Assembly: GCA_964399165.1 (NCBI GenBank)
Contig: CAYNPO010000003.1
Span: forward strand, 141,015 to 205,014
Direction: 5' to 3'
Length of the DNA: 64,000 bases
Origin: UBA6144 sp964399165
GTDB lineage: Bacteria; Bdellovibrionota; Bacteriovoracia; Bacteriovoracales; Bacteriovoracaceae
Notes under the pieces: model-generated
What the model was told of the DNA's origin: nothing
The model's database searches: none
The model's input: the letters and a program-made list of their open reading frames with translations, nothing else
Program-made: the position numbers and the translations under genes
Shown here: one piece after another, positions 17,326-24,658 of the stretch
Layout: each line of letters begins with the position of its first letter
Numbering within the stretch: the first letter of the stretch is position 1

Positions 17326-18387
17326 TTAAAGTCTTCGTGTTTTGTCGATGGCATTGCGGGTTTCGGGATCAAAGCATGCTCCATGCAGCCTGAGGAGTTC
17401 CGCCTCGGACTGCCGTGTAATCTCGTCGCTCAAACGTTGTAATTGAGCGAGGTCCCCGTTCGACATGGTTTGAAACGGAGCGGGTGTCGAATAACAAAGC
17501 CAGCGACGCACAAAACGGTTTGGACGTCCCGGGAGGATGTGGATCGTGTAGTAGATATTGTCGAGATGGAGAGTCTCGTAGGTATAATCGACGGACATGC
17601 AGCGGCGTGCCGCTTCCGCGCTAAGCGCATTTCGGTGGAGGATCGCGAAGAAGGAGTGGAGGTTCCTCCTTACTTCAGCAGTGGCATTCCTGCAGGCGGG
17701 GGGGAAGGCGGGGGAGTTAATGAAGTTGTAGGCCTCATAAGTGCGCATTTGACCATCTCCCAATGTCAGCCTGGCCCGTGCGATGAACTGCTCCGGCGTT
17801 TGGCGGGCAAAAGTGGGGGAGAAGATGTACGCCACCAGAGTGCGGGTGGTGTAGGAGTCCTGTCCTCCCGCCAGAGCGTAGATAATTTCGTGCAGAAAGA
17901 GACCGACTTGGTGATGGACGGGCATCAAGTTGAAGTACTGACGGTCAATGGTGACGGTGTGCAGGCGATCATCGCGCACAGCGATCTGGCGGCGCTCGAG
18001 GCGGCTCCGGATGGGAGTTTGTCCCAGGTCGTCTGTGTCACGCAGGGCCGGGCGCACCAGGCGCCAGGTCAGCGCGGACATCTTCTGCTTGAGGCTGAGT
18101 GCCACATCAGGTGATTTGGCATAGATCTCGTTTAGCTTTGCGGCCAAAAGGAGTTGAGTCTGTGCGGGGACCGGGAGTGCGGCTTCAACGTCTGGCAAGA
18201 CCCGCATTTCATCGGAGCGGCTCTCTTCGATGTAGGAATTCTCTTCGACTCCACCTTCGATGAAATCATAGAGATAGATTTTTCCGTCCACCGGCACTCC
18301 GATGCCACCGCCGCCCGTGTCATGGCCGCCAGTGGCAAAAACGGAGAATGAACCCAGGAAAGTACAGAACAATAAAACAAATCTCAT
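17326..18387 (-). CDS. Secreted protein of the GGHDTGGGG/HEIIY paralogue family (copy 1)
   Basis: 353 residues. Signal peptide MRFVLLFCTFLGSFSVFA, then GGHDTGGGGIGVPVDG and IYLYDFIEGG. The core block LERRQIAVRDDRLHTVTID and LFLHEIIYALAG (His166) match copies 2 and 3. Its ATG overlaps the stop of the TIGR02147 gene (ATGA), which ties regulator and target together in one mRNA. Cell location by signal peptide: periplasm or outside. No known family; the regulator context suggests a condition-specific exported product. Confidence 0.87.
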   Translation of the reverse strand: MRFVLLFCTFLGSFSVFATGGHDTGGGGIGVPVDGKIYLYDFIEGGVEENSYIEESRSDEMRVLPDVEAALPVPAQTQLLLAAKLNEIYAKSPDVALSLKQKMSALTWRLVRPALRDTDDLGQTPIRSRLERRQIAVRDDRLHTVTIDRQYFNLMPVHHQVGLFLHEIIYALAGGQDSYTTRTLVAYIFSPTFARQTPEQFIARARLTLGDGQMRTYEAYNFINSPAFPPACRNATAEVRRNLHSFFAILHRNALSAEAARRCMSVDYTYETLHLDNIYYTIHILPGRPNRFVRRWLCYSTPAPFQTMSNGDLAQLQRLSDEITRQSEAELLRLHGACFDPETRNAIDKTRRL

Positions 18388-19145
18388 AGTGACCTCTTGG
18401 TTAAGGGGAAAAGTTGAACGTTAAGTTTGTAGACTTCTTTTTTGTCACCGGACTCCATTAGCTCGCAGAAGCGCTGGCGGAACTCCTTCACCAATGCCTT
18501 CGCCTCGCCCATGCGCTTGGGATCAAAGCAGAGAGTGATGGCGGTGAAGTCCCGTTCCGCGAACTCGGTTTTCTCCAGCGCTTCCTGCGCCAGTTCTAGA
18601 TTTTGTCGTTGAGCTTTCTTGAGGGCGGGGGTGGCGATGCCAGGATCCACCTGGAATTGGACGCCGGTGGCGCGGATCGTCCCCGCTCCATCCGTTTCCA
18701 CCATTTCTAGGCGGGCCAGGCGCTCCAGCGCCTCTTGGGCCTTGGGGACAGTGATACCCAGGCGCTTGGCAATCCAACCGGGGTCGCTTTGGAAATCCGG
18801 GGTTTCGGCCAGGGACAGAAGTGCGAAGTAGTGCCAGTCGCTCACCAAGTGAAAGGTGTCGATGTCGAGGGCCCTGAATCCGTTACTTACTGGCGCGGGG
18901 GCCTTCACCTTGAGCGGGGCCACGGTTTCCTGGATCTTTTGGGGATCTAGTCCCAGGCCTTCCAGGATTTTCTCCGCCATCTTGGCCGTGATCTTGCGCT
19001 TACCGGAAAGAATCTCGGAAACCGCCGACTGGGGGATCCCCACCTTGCGGGCATAGGCCCGCATGGAGAAGTTGGCGTTCCTGGATTGGGCGTTCAAGAA
19101 TTCCTGCAACAGGATATTCCGAACGTTGAGCTGGGCCTGGGTCAT
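18384..19145 (-). CDS. TIGR02147-family regulator (DUF4423 type)
   Basis: 253 residues. The N-terminus is a helix-turn-helix of the XRE kind: FSMRAYARKVGIPQSAVSEI followed by LSGKRKITAKMAEKILEGLG. The C-terminal half has the features of TIGR02147 proteins: FHLVSDWHYFALLSLAE, a winged-helix-like AKRLGITVPKAQEALERLA, then RDFTAITLCFDPKRMGEAKA and QLFPLTK at the end. This family is known mainly from Bdellovibrio-like bacteria and Fibrobacter. GAGGA precedes the ATG. It overlaps the first secreted paralogue by 4 bases, so it likely controls its own operon. Confidence 0.9.
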   Translation of the reverse strand: MTQAQLNVRNILLQEFLNAQSRNANFSMRAYARKVGIPQSAVSEILSGKRKITAKMAEKILEGLGLDPQKIQETVAPLKVKAPAPVSNGFRALDIDTFHLVSDWHYFALLSLAETPDFQSDPGWIAKRLGITVPKAQEALERLARLEMVETDGAGTIRATGVQFQVDPGIATPALKKAQRQNLELAQEALEKTEFAERDFTAITLCFDPKRMGEAKALVKEFRQRFCELMESGDKKEVYKLNVQLFPLTKRSL

Positions 19146-19204
19146 AACGTCCTCAGTTAGTGAGGGCGTTATATTGCAGAGCAGCTGTGGAGGGAATGAC
19201 TTTT

Positions 19205-19234
19205 AGATCAAACTGATCTATAAAAACAGATCAG
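19205..19234 (-). promoter_or_regulatory. Cluster of AGATCA half-sites upstream of the TIGR02147 gene
   Basis: An AT-rich island in a GC-rich region. AGATCA at 19205-19210, TGATCT at 19214-19219 and AGATCA at 19228-19233 form two overlapping inverted repeats; the second is CTGATCT/AGATCAG with an 8-base spacer. On the minus strand TATAGA lies between the arms and could be a -10 box. Fits an operator for autoregulation by the adjacent regulator. Confidence 0.4.
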
Positions 19235-19251
19235 GTAAAGCTTACATTGTT

Positions 19252-19294
19252 TTAACGCAACTTCACCTCCGCAGCGGAGGTGAAGTTGCGTTAA
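19252..19294. repeat. 43-bp perfect palindrome downstream of the histone-like gene
   Basis: Two 21-base arms (19252-19272 and 19274-19294) are exact reverse complements around a single central base. The arms begin TTAACGCAAC and end CCTCCGC. It starts 10 bases past the stop of the histone-like gene. It may act as a bidirectional terminator; there is no clear T run on either side. Confidence 0.85.
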
Positions 19295-19304
19295 GTCGCT
19301 GAAT

Positions 19305-19703
19305 CTAGCTGAGGGTCGTAGGCGCTTCGAAGTCCCGATCCATGATGGTCTTACGCTTATCGGCCCGGGCCTTCTCGATGGCCTTGTTGCAGATGGCCTG
19401 AATGCGCACCGTCAATTGCTGAATGGCCTGCTGGGAGGTGGAAAGCCCGGCCTCGTCCTTGATGAGCTTCTTGACCTTGGACGCCACCACTAGGACTTCA
19501 TCGATCTTGGGGTCTTCCACGTACAAGTTCAGGTCCTTGCCCATGACGGTTTTGCGGCCTAATTTCTGGGCGTGGGCGACGGCATCCTTGCAGCTTTGGA
19601 CGATGTCAGCGTTCAGCGGCTCGAAAAAACCGGCGGAAGTGTTGAAGTCCGCTTTCTCTTTGATGAATTTTTTCACTTTGGAAATCACGATCAGGCTTTC
19701 CAT
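19305..19703 (-). CDS. Histone-fold doublet protein
   Basis: 132 residues built from two similar halves. Half one, about residues 7-60: KVKKFIKEKADFNTSAGFFE ... LGRKTVMGKDL. Half two, about 73-126: KVKKLIKDEAGLSTSQQAIQ ... DKRKTIMDRDF. Both end in the RKT[VI]-x2-[KR]-D block that closes the archaeal-type histone fold. A single chain with two folds would form an intramolecular histone dimer, as in the DUF1931 group; Bdellovibrio is known to carry a single-fold histone. The many lysines fit DNA binding. AGGAG precedes the ATG. Probably a chromatin protein; exact subfamily unsure. Confidence 0.8.
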   Translation of the reverse strand: MESLIVISKVKKFIKEKADFNTSAGFFEPLNADIVQSCKDAVAHAQKLGRKTVMGKDLNLYVEDPKIDEVLVVASKVKKLIKDEAGLSTSQQAIQQLTVRIQAICNKAIEKARADKRKTIMDRDFEAPTTLS

Positions 19704-19748
19704 GGATGGTCTCCTGGATGAGGGTAGGATGCGTCAGAGCGAAAACCC

Positions 19749-19754
19749 ACTATA
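19749..19754 (-). promoter_or_regulatory. Possible -10 box for the histone-like gene
   Basis: On the minus strand TATAGT lies about 45 bases before the ATG at 19703. No convincing -35 hexamer is found 16-18 bases further upstream. The ketosynthase gene runs the other way from the same intergenic region with its own TATACT at 19812-19817. Confidence 0.35.
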
Positions 19755-19811
19755 GCAGGCCCACCCCGATTGTGCGGAATATTATTTGCACGGGAAAAGC
19801 TAAATGTTCCC

Positions 19812-19817
19812 TATACT
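19812..19817 (+). promoter_or_regulatory. Possible -10 box of the KAS-ACP-ole operon
   Basis: TATACT about 55 bases before the ATG at 19872. The only -35-like match, TTGCAC at 19786-19791, is 20 bases away, longer than usual, so an activator may be needed or the match may be chance. Confidence 0.35.
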
Positions 19818-19871
19818 TTTTCACTGCCGCAGGGTAGTAAATTGGCACTCTTAGCACAGGGGTTTTCGTCT

Positions 19872-21107
19872 ATGGCAGAGCAGCACCGGATTGTGATCAC
19901 CGGCATCGGTCTGACTGCCCCCAATGCCAACAACCTGAAAGACTTTCGTCACGCCATGCTCAACGGTGTTTCAGGATTGAAGCACGCTGAGATCCGTTAC
20001 ATGGGCAAGCAAGTGGCAGGCCTGTGCGAGTTTGACGAGTACAAATACCAATCCAAGAAGTTTCGCCGTAGGGGCACGCGCGCCGGCTCCATTTCCATCT
20101 GGTGCGCCAACGAGGCCGTGGGCGACAGCGCTCTGGATTGGGCCAACGTGGACAAGACTCGGGTAGGCGTGTTCCTGGGCATCACCGAGCATGGTAACGT
20201 GGAGACCGAGAACGAGATCTTCGAGCTCCACCAAAACAATCTCGACTACAAGCTGTGGTCCCCCCACCACAACCCCCGCACCGTCGCCAACAACCCCGCC
20301 GGTGAAGTGACGTTGAATATGGGCATCACCGGCCCTCACTACACTCTGGGCGCTGCCTGTGCCGGTGGCAACGTGGGCATCATCGCAGGCGCGCAGCAAC
20401 TCATGCTCGGCGAAGTGGACGTGGCCTTGGCGGGGGGAATCTCTGAGAGCCCGCAGACTTTCGGCATCTACGCCGCCTTCGCTGCCCAAGGCGCGCTCGC
20501 TCAGCATGACGATCCCACCCAGGCCTCGCGTCCTCTTTGCAAAACTAGAAACGGCATCGCCATCTCCGAAGGCGGCGCCATTTACGTGCTGGAGCGCTAC
20601 GAGGACGCCAAGAAGCGCGGGGCGCGCATCTACGCCGAAGTGGTGGGCTGGGCCGTGAACTCGGACGCTACTGACTTCGTGAACCCCAACCCCGAGCGCC
20701 AGGTCCAGTGCATGCACCAGGCGATCCGCCGGGCGGGCCTCACGCCGGCCGACATCGACATCGTGAACATGCACGCCACCGGCACCGGGGCCGGGGACAT
20801 CTCCGAGTCCCAGGCCGTGCGCGTGGCCTTCGCCGAGTCGAACCAGACCTACGTGAACTTCAGCAAGGGGCACATCGGCCACGCCATGGGCGCGGCCGGG
20901 GCCCTGGAACTCGCCGGCAACATCCCTTCGCTGTGGGATAACCAGGTCCATCCCGGCATCAATGTCACCGAACTCGACCCCGAGTGCGCCATCCCCAACC
21001 TGGTGCTGGGCCAAGCCAAGGCGCTGCCCGCGGTGAAAACCATCCTCAACAACTCCTTCGGCATGTTGGGCATCAATTCCGCCCTCATCGTCCGGAGCTG
21101 CTCGTGA
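19872..21107 (+). CDS. Beta-ketoacyl synthase, KAS I/II (FabF-like)
   Basis: 411 residues. Condensing enzyme with the full Cys-His-His triad: Cys163 in TLGAACAGGNVG, His301 in NMHATGTGAGD and His337 in KGHIGHAMGAAG. AISEGGAIYVLE and NNSFGMLGINSALI are typical of the family. Starts at the ATG at 19872; the longer frame upstream has no support. First gene of an operon with an ACP, a FAD oxidoreductase and oleABCD, so it likely elongates a specialised acyl chain rather than serving general fatty acid synthesis. Confidence 0.92.
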   Translation: MAEQHRIVITGIGLTAPNANNLKDFRHAMLNGVSGLKHAEIRYMGKQVAGLCEFDEYKYQSKKFRRRGTRAGSISIWCANEAVGDSALDWANVDKTRVGVFLGITEHGNVETENEIFELHQNNLDYKLWSPHHNPRTVANNPAGEVTLNMGITGPHYTLGAACAGGNVGIIAGAQQLMLGEVDVALAGGISESPQTFGIYAAFAAQGALAQHDDPTQASRPLCKTRNGIAISEGGAIYVLERYEDAKKRGARIYAEVVGWAVNSDATDFVNPNPERQVQCMHQAIRRAGLTPADIDIVNMHATGTGAGDISESQAVRVAFAESNQTYVNFSKGHIGHAMGAAGALELAGNIPSLWDNQVHPGINVTELDPECAIPNLVLGQAKALPAVKTILNNSFGMLGINSALIVRSCS

Positions 21108-21121
21108 TCCAAGGAGAAGCC

Positions 21122-21367
21122 ATGACCACCGACCAAGTCCGCAACATCGTCCTCGACATCATTCGCGACATCGCCCCCGACGAGGAAGTCGGCACGATCA
21201 AGGACGAAGTCAGCCTGCGTGAGCAGCTGGATCTGGACTCCATGGACTTCCTGGACATCGTGATGGAACTCCGCAAGCGCCACAAGGTCGAGGTCCCCGC
21301 CGAGGACTACCCCAAGCTCGCCACCATGGCGTCTTGCGTGTCCTACCTCACCCCGAAATTCCAATAA
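21122..21367 (+). CDS. Acyl carrier protein
   Basis: 81 residues, the usual ACP size. LDLDSMDFLDIVMEL carries the phosphopantetheine attachment site at Ser40. An excellent AAGGAG stands eight bases before the ATG. Placed between the ketosynthase and the FAD oxidoreductase, so it is probably the dedicated carrier on which this pathway's acyl chain is built. Confidence 0.94.
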   Translation: MTTDQVRNIVLDIIRDIAPDEEVGTIKDEVSLREQLDLDSMDFLDIVMELRKRHKVEVPAEDYPKLATMASCVSYLTPKFQ

Positions 21368-21372
21368 CCCGG

Positions 21373-22779
21373 ATGGCCCCCTATGACGCCATCGTCGTGG
21401 GGGCCGGCATGTCCGGCCTCGCCGCGGGCATCCGTTTGGCGATGTTCGGCAAGCGCGTGGTGGTGCTGGAGAAGCACTCCATCCCCGGCGGTCTCAATTC
21501 CTATTACCAGCGCAGGAACTTCGAGGAAGGTGGCGTGCGCCTCTTCGACGTGGGACTCCACGCCCTGACCAACTTTATCAAGAAGGGGGAGAAGGGCAAG
21601 CCGTTCTCCAAGCTCCTCAAGCAGCTGCGTCTTTCCTGGGATGACTTCAAGCTCTGTCCTCAGACCTATTCCATGATCAACTTTCCGGGCGCGCAGCTGA
21701 AGTTCTCCAACGACTTCGCGCTGTTCGAGTCCGAGGTCGCTGAGCGCTTCCCCCACCAGAGGGACGCCTTTGCCAAACTGGTGGCCGAGGTGCGCGGGTT
21801 CAATGAGCTCGATCTCGGTTTGGGTTACCAGTCCTCGCGCCAGAAGCTTGCATCGCTGTTGTCCGATCCTCTGCTGCTGGAAATGATCCTCTGCCCACTT
21901 CTGATTTACGGCAGCGCCTGGGAAGACGACATGGACTGGGCCCAGTTCGTGGTCATGTTCAAGTCACTCTACTTCGAGGGTTTCTCCCGCCCAGAGGGGG
22001 GCGTGCGCACCATCATCAACCTGCTGGTGGACAAGTACCAGAAGGCCGGCGGCGAGCTGCGCATGCGCGCGCCGGTGGCCCGCATCCTGACGGAGAGCGG
22101 GCGCGCGGTGGGCGTGCGCCTGGATAACGGCGAGGAGCTGCGCGCGGCCCAGATCTTCTCCAGCATGGGAAACCCGGAGACCATGTCCCGGGTGGAGGGT
22201 GTGGAGGTTGAGAAGCCAGCGGTGGGGAAGATGACATTTCTCGAGAGTATTTTCGTCTTTGATCGCAAGGTGAGGCCTGAGGAACAGACGGCAACGATCA
22301 TTTTCCATAACGACGCTCCTACATACGCTTACCGCCCGGCCACGGACTTTTTCGATCCCCGCTCGGCCGTGGTGTGCTTCCCCGACAACTACGAGCCTGC
22401 AAAAACCACCGGCGAGGGCACCGTGCGCGTCACCTGCATGGCCAATTATCCCCAGTGGCGCGAATTGCCCCGACCCGCCTATGACGACAAGAAGGCCGAA
22501 GTGGGGGAGTGGGCCAAGCGCCTGGTTGCGCGGCTGGCCCCGGGTTTTGATGGGCAGTTGCGCTTCACGGATGTGTTCAGCCCCACCACCATCGAACGCT
22601 ACACCTGGCACCACGGGGGCACGGTCTACGGTTCCACCGACAAGCGCCGGGACGGGCGCACGCCGGTGGAGGGATTGTTCCTCATCGGCACCGACCAAGG
22701 GTTTCTGGGGATCGTGGGAGCGATGCTTTCGGGCATTTCCATGGCCAACCTCCATGGACTCATGGGGGCCGAAGCATGA
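21373..22779 (+). CDS. FAD-dependent oxidoreductase, phytoene desaturase (CrtI)/RetSat-like
   Basis: 468 residues from the ATG at 21373, six bases after the ACP stop. The N-terminal FAD-binding fold is clear: YDAIVVGAGMSGLAAGIRLA and VVVLEKHSIPGGLN. The C-terminal LFLIGTDQGFLGIVGAMLSG is the second FAD contact of this superfamily. Family members add or remove double bonds in long carotenoid or retinoid chains. In this operon the substrate is more likely an ACP-bound or free acyl chain. A second enzyme of the same superfamily is at 33191-34624. No clear ribosome binding site, so coupling to the ACP gene is likely. Confidence 0.85.
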   Translation: MAPYDAIVVGAGMSGLAAGIRLAMFGKRVVVLEKHSIPGGLNSYYQRRNFEEGGVRLFDVGLHALTNFIKKGEKGKPFSKLLKQLRLSWDDFKLCPQTYSMINFPGAQLKFSNDFALFESEVAERFPHQRDAFAKLVAEVRGFNELDLGLGYQSSRQKLASLLSDPLLLEMILCPLLIYGSAWEDDMDWAQFVVMFKSLYFEGFSRPEGGVRTIINLLVDKYQKAGGELRMRAPVARILTESGRAVGVRLDNGEELRAAQIFSSMGNPETMSRVEGVEVEKPAVGKMTFLESIFVFDRKVRPEEQTATIIFHNDAPTYAYRPATDFFDPRSAVVCFPDNYEPAKTTGEGTVRVTCMANYPQWRELPRPAYDDKKAEVGEWAKRLVARLAPGFDGQLRFTDVFSPTTIERYTWHHGGTVYGSTDKRRDGRTPVEGLFLIGTDQGFLGIVGAMLSGISMANLHGLMGAEA

Positions 22780-23798
22780 AATTCAATCACGTCCGCCTGG
22801 CCTCCTGGGGGTATGAAGAGCCCGCCCACTTCCTCACCAGTGAGCAGATCGAGGCGCGCTTGGCGAAAACCTACGAGCGGCTGAAGTTGCCCGAGGGGAG
22901 GCTGGAACTTCAAACCGGCATCACCCGCCGGGGTTACTGGCCCCGGGGCACGCGGCCCTCGGCCATCGCCGCCGCGGCCGGCGAGAAAGCGCTCGGAAGC
23001 TTCCCGCGCGACAAGATCGGGCTCCTCACTCATGCCTCGGTATGCCGGGACTTCCTCGAGCCCGCCACCGCCAGCGTGGTCCACCAGCGACTGGGGCTGC
23101 CCGCCACTTGCCAAATTTTCGACCTCTCCAACGCCTGCCTTGGCGTGGTTTCCGCCGCGGTCATGGCGGCCCAGTCCATCGAGGCCGGCCACATCGAGGC
23201 CGCGCTCATCGTAAGCGGCGAAAATTCGGGGCCGCTCCTGCTCAAGACCCTCGAGATCCTAGAGAGTGATCCCGCCCTCACGCGCCAGAGCATCAAGAAG
23301 TACATCGCCTCCCTGACCATCGGGTCCGCCGGCGTGGCGTGGCTGATTTGCCATGAAAAGCTCGCTCCCGACGCACCGAAACTCACCTGCGCCAGCACGC
23401 TCACCGATTCCAGCGCGGTGGAACTCTGCCAAGGCACTGGCACGTTAGAGGACCTCGTGATGGAAACCGACTCGGAGGCCCTCTTGCTGGCGGGTGTGAA
23501 GCTTGCCCGGGCCACCTGGGACAAGTTCCAGGCGGAGAGCGGTTGGCAGGGCGCGGACAAAATCATTCCGCACCAGGTGGGATCAACCCACCGACGTGCC
23601 TTCCAGGAGGCGCTGGGTATCCAGGGCGTGCCCGACTTCTCCACTTTCCAGGACTATGGCAACACCGGCTCGGCAGCACTTCCCCTCACCTTCATGAAGG
23701 CGGCGGCCGCCAATCTCTTCCAGCGGGGCGACCGGGTGGCCTTCACCGGCATCGGCTCGGGCCTCACCTCAACCATGCTCGCTTTGGAGTGGACATGA
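22776..23798 (+). CDS. oleA: OleA-type thiolase (head-to-head acyl condensation)
   Basis: 340 residues, KAS III fold. Active-site Cys121 in SNACLGVVS, His266 in PHQVGSTH and Asn296 in YGNTGSAA. Glu95 in CRDFLEPAT lies 26 residues before the Cys, the same spacing as the special Glu117/Cys143 pair of Xanthomonas OleA that deprotonates the second acyl chain. OleA joins two acyl-CoAs by a non-decarboxylative Claisen condensation. FabH is the alternative, but the Glu, the HQVGSTH form and the oleBCD genes that follow decide for OleA. ATGA overlap with the gene before. Confidence 0.9.
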   Translation: MKFNHVRLASWGYEEPAHFLTSEQIEARLAKTYERLKLPEGRLELQTGITRRGYWPRGTRPSAIAAAAGEKALGSFPRDKIGLLTHASVCRDFLEPATASVVHQRLGLPATCQIFDLSNACLGVVSAAVMAAQSIEAGHIEAALIVSGENSGPLLLKTLEILESDPALTRQSIKKYIASLTIGSAGVAWLICHEKLAPDAPKLTCASTLTDSSAVELCQGTGTLEDLVMETDSEALLLAGVKLARATWDKFQAESGWQGADKIIPHQVGSTHRRAFQEALGIQGVPDFSTFQDYGNTGSAALPLTFMKAAAANLFQRGDRVAFTGIGSGLTSTMLALEWT

Positions 23799-24658
23799 AG
23801 AACGTCTCTCCGGAACTCTACCCCTTCCAGTCCCACTTCTTGGGCCTAGACGGACACAACCTCCACTATTTGGATGAAGGTCAGGGGGAAGTGTTCCTGA
23901 TGCTGCACGGGAATCCCACCTGGTCTTTCTACTACCGCCATCTGGTGACCGCCCTGCGCGGCCACTACCGCTGCGTGGTGCCCGACCACATGGGCTGTGG
24001 CCTTTCTGATAAGCCCCAAGACTATCCCTATACCTTAGAACGCCACATCCAGAACGTGGTGCAACTAGTTCGCTTCCTCGGTCTCAAGGACATCACGCTG
24101 GTGGTGCACGATTGGGGCGGGGCCATCGGCATGGGACTCGCCACCCGTCACCCGGAGCTGATCAAGCGCATCGTGGTCATGAACACCGCGGCCTTCGTCT
24201 CCGACGATATCCCAGGGCGCATTGCCCTCTGTCGCAACAAGCTCTTCGGGGAGTGGCTAGTGCGGGAACTGAATGGCTTCGCCTGGCCCGCCACCTTCAT
24301 GACCACCAAAAAACGTCTGCCTAAGGTGGTCCGGCGCGCCTACCTGGCCCCTTACGATTCCTGGGGGAACCGCGTGGCCGTGGCCCGCTTTGTGCAGGAC
24401 ATCCCCTTGGAGGAGAACCACCCATCCCGCGCCACCTTGGCCGAGATCGAGCGTAAGCTCCCTCAGGTGAAGGCCCCTATGCTCATCGTGTGGGGCGGAC
24501 GAGACTTCTGCTTCCACGACGGCTTCTTCCAACGCTGGCTCTCGTTTTTTCCCGGGGCCGAGGCCCACTATCTGCCCGACACCGGGCACTACGTGCTGGA
24601 GGATTCCCCGGGTGAGGTGCTGGATCGCCTGGTGCCCTTCTTGGGGAATCACCCGTGA
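23795..24658 (+). CDS. oleB: OleB-type alpha/beta hydrolase (beta-lactone decarboxylase)
   Basis: 287 residues. Haloalkane dehalogenase-like hydrolase: oxyanion region LMLHGNPTWSFYYRHL, nucleophile Asp106 in VVHDWGGAIG and catalytic His265 in LPDTGHYVLEDSPGE. In the Ole pathway OleB turns the beta-lactone into a cis-olefin and CO2. Start at 23795 overlaps the oleA stop as ATGA; the longer frame lies inside oleA. On its own it would be called a haloalkane dehalogenase, but its place between oleA and oleC is decisive. Confidence 0.9.
   Translation: MKNVSPELYPFQSHFLGLDGHNLHYLDEGQGEVFLMLHGNPTWSFYYRHLVTALRGHYRCVVPDHMGCGLSDKPQDYPYTLERHIQNVVQLVRFLGLKDITLVVHDWGGAIGMGLATRHPELIKRIVVMNTAAFVSDDIPGRIALCRNKLFGEWLVRELNGFAWPATFMTTKKRLPKVVRRAYLAPYDSWGNRVAVARFVQDIPLEENHPSRATLAEIERKLPQVKAPMLIVWGGRDFCFHDGFFQRWLSFFPGAEAHYLPDTGHYVLEDSPGEVLDRLVPFLGNHP

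Noticed and set aside
14590..18387. HEIIY as a zinc metalloprotease HExxH motif
   Set aside because: The second His is Tyr in all three copies and no other ligand set is visible; kept only as an open question.
19842..19857. Sigma54-like TTGGCAC...GC before the ketosynthase
   Set aside because: GG and GC are 8 bases apart instead of the required 10, so the -24/-12 geometry is wrong.
22776..23798. Plain FabH annotation
   Set aside because: The Glu95/Cys121 spacing and following oleBCD genes point to OleA.
23795..24658. Haloalkane dehalogenase annotation
   Set aside because: Active site fits the superfamily, but overlap with oleA and oleC makes OleB the better call.
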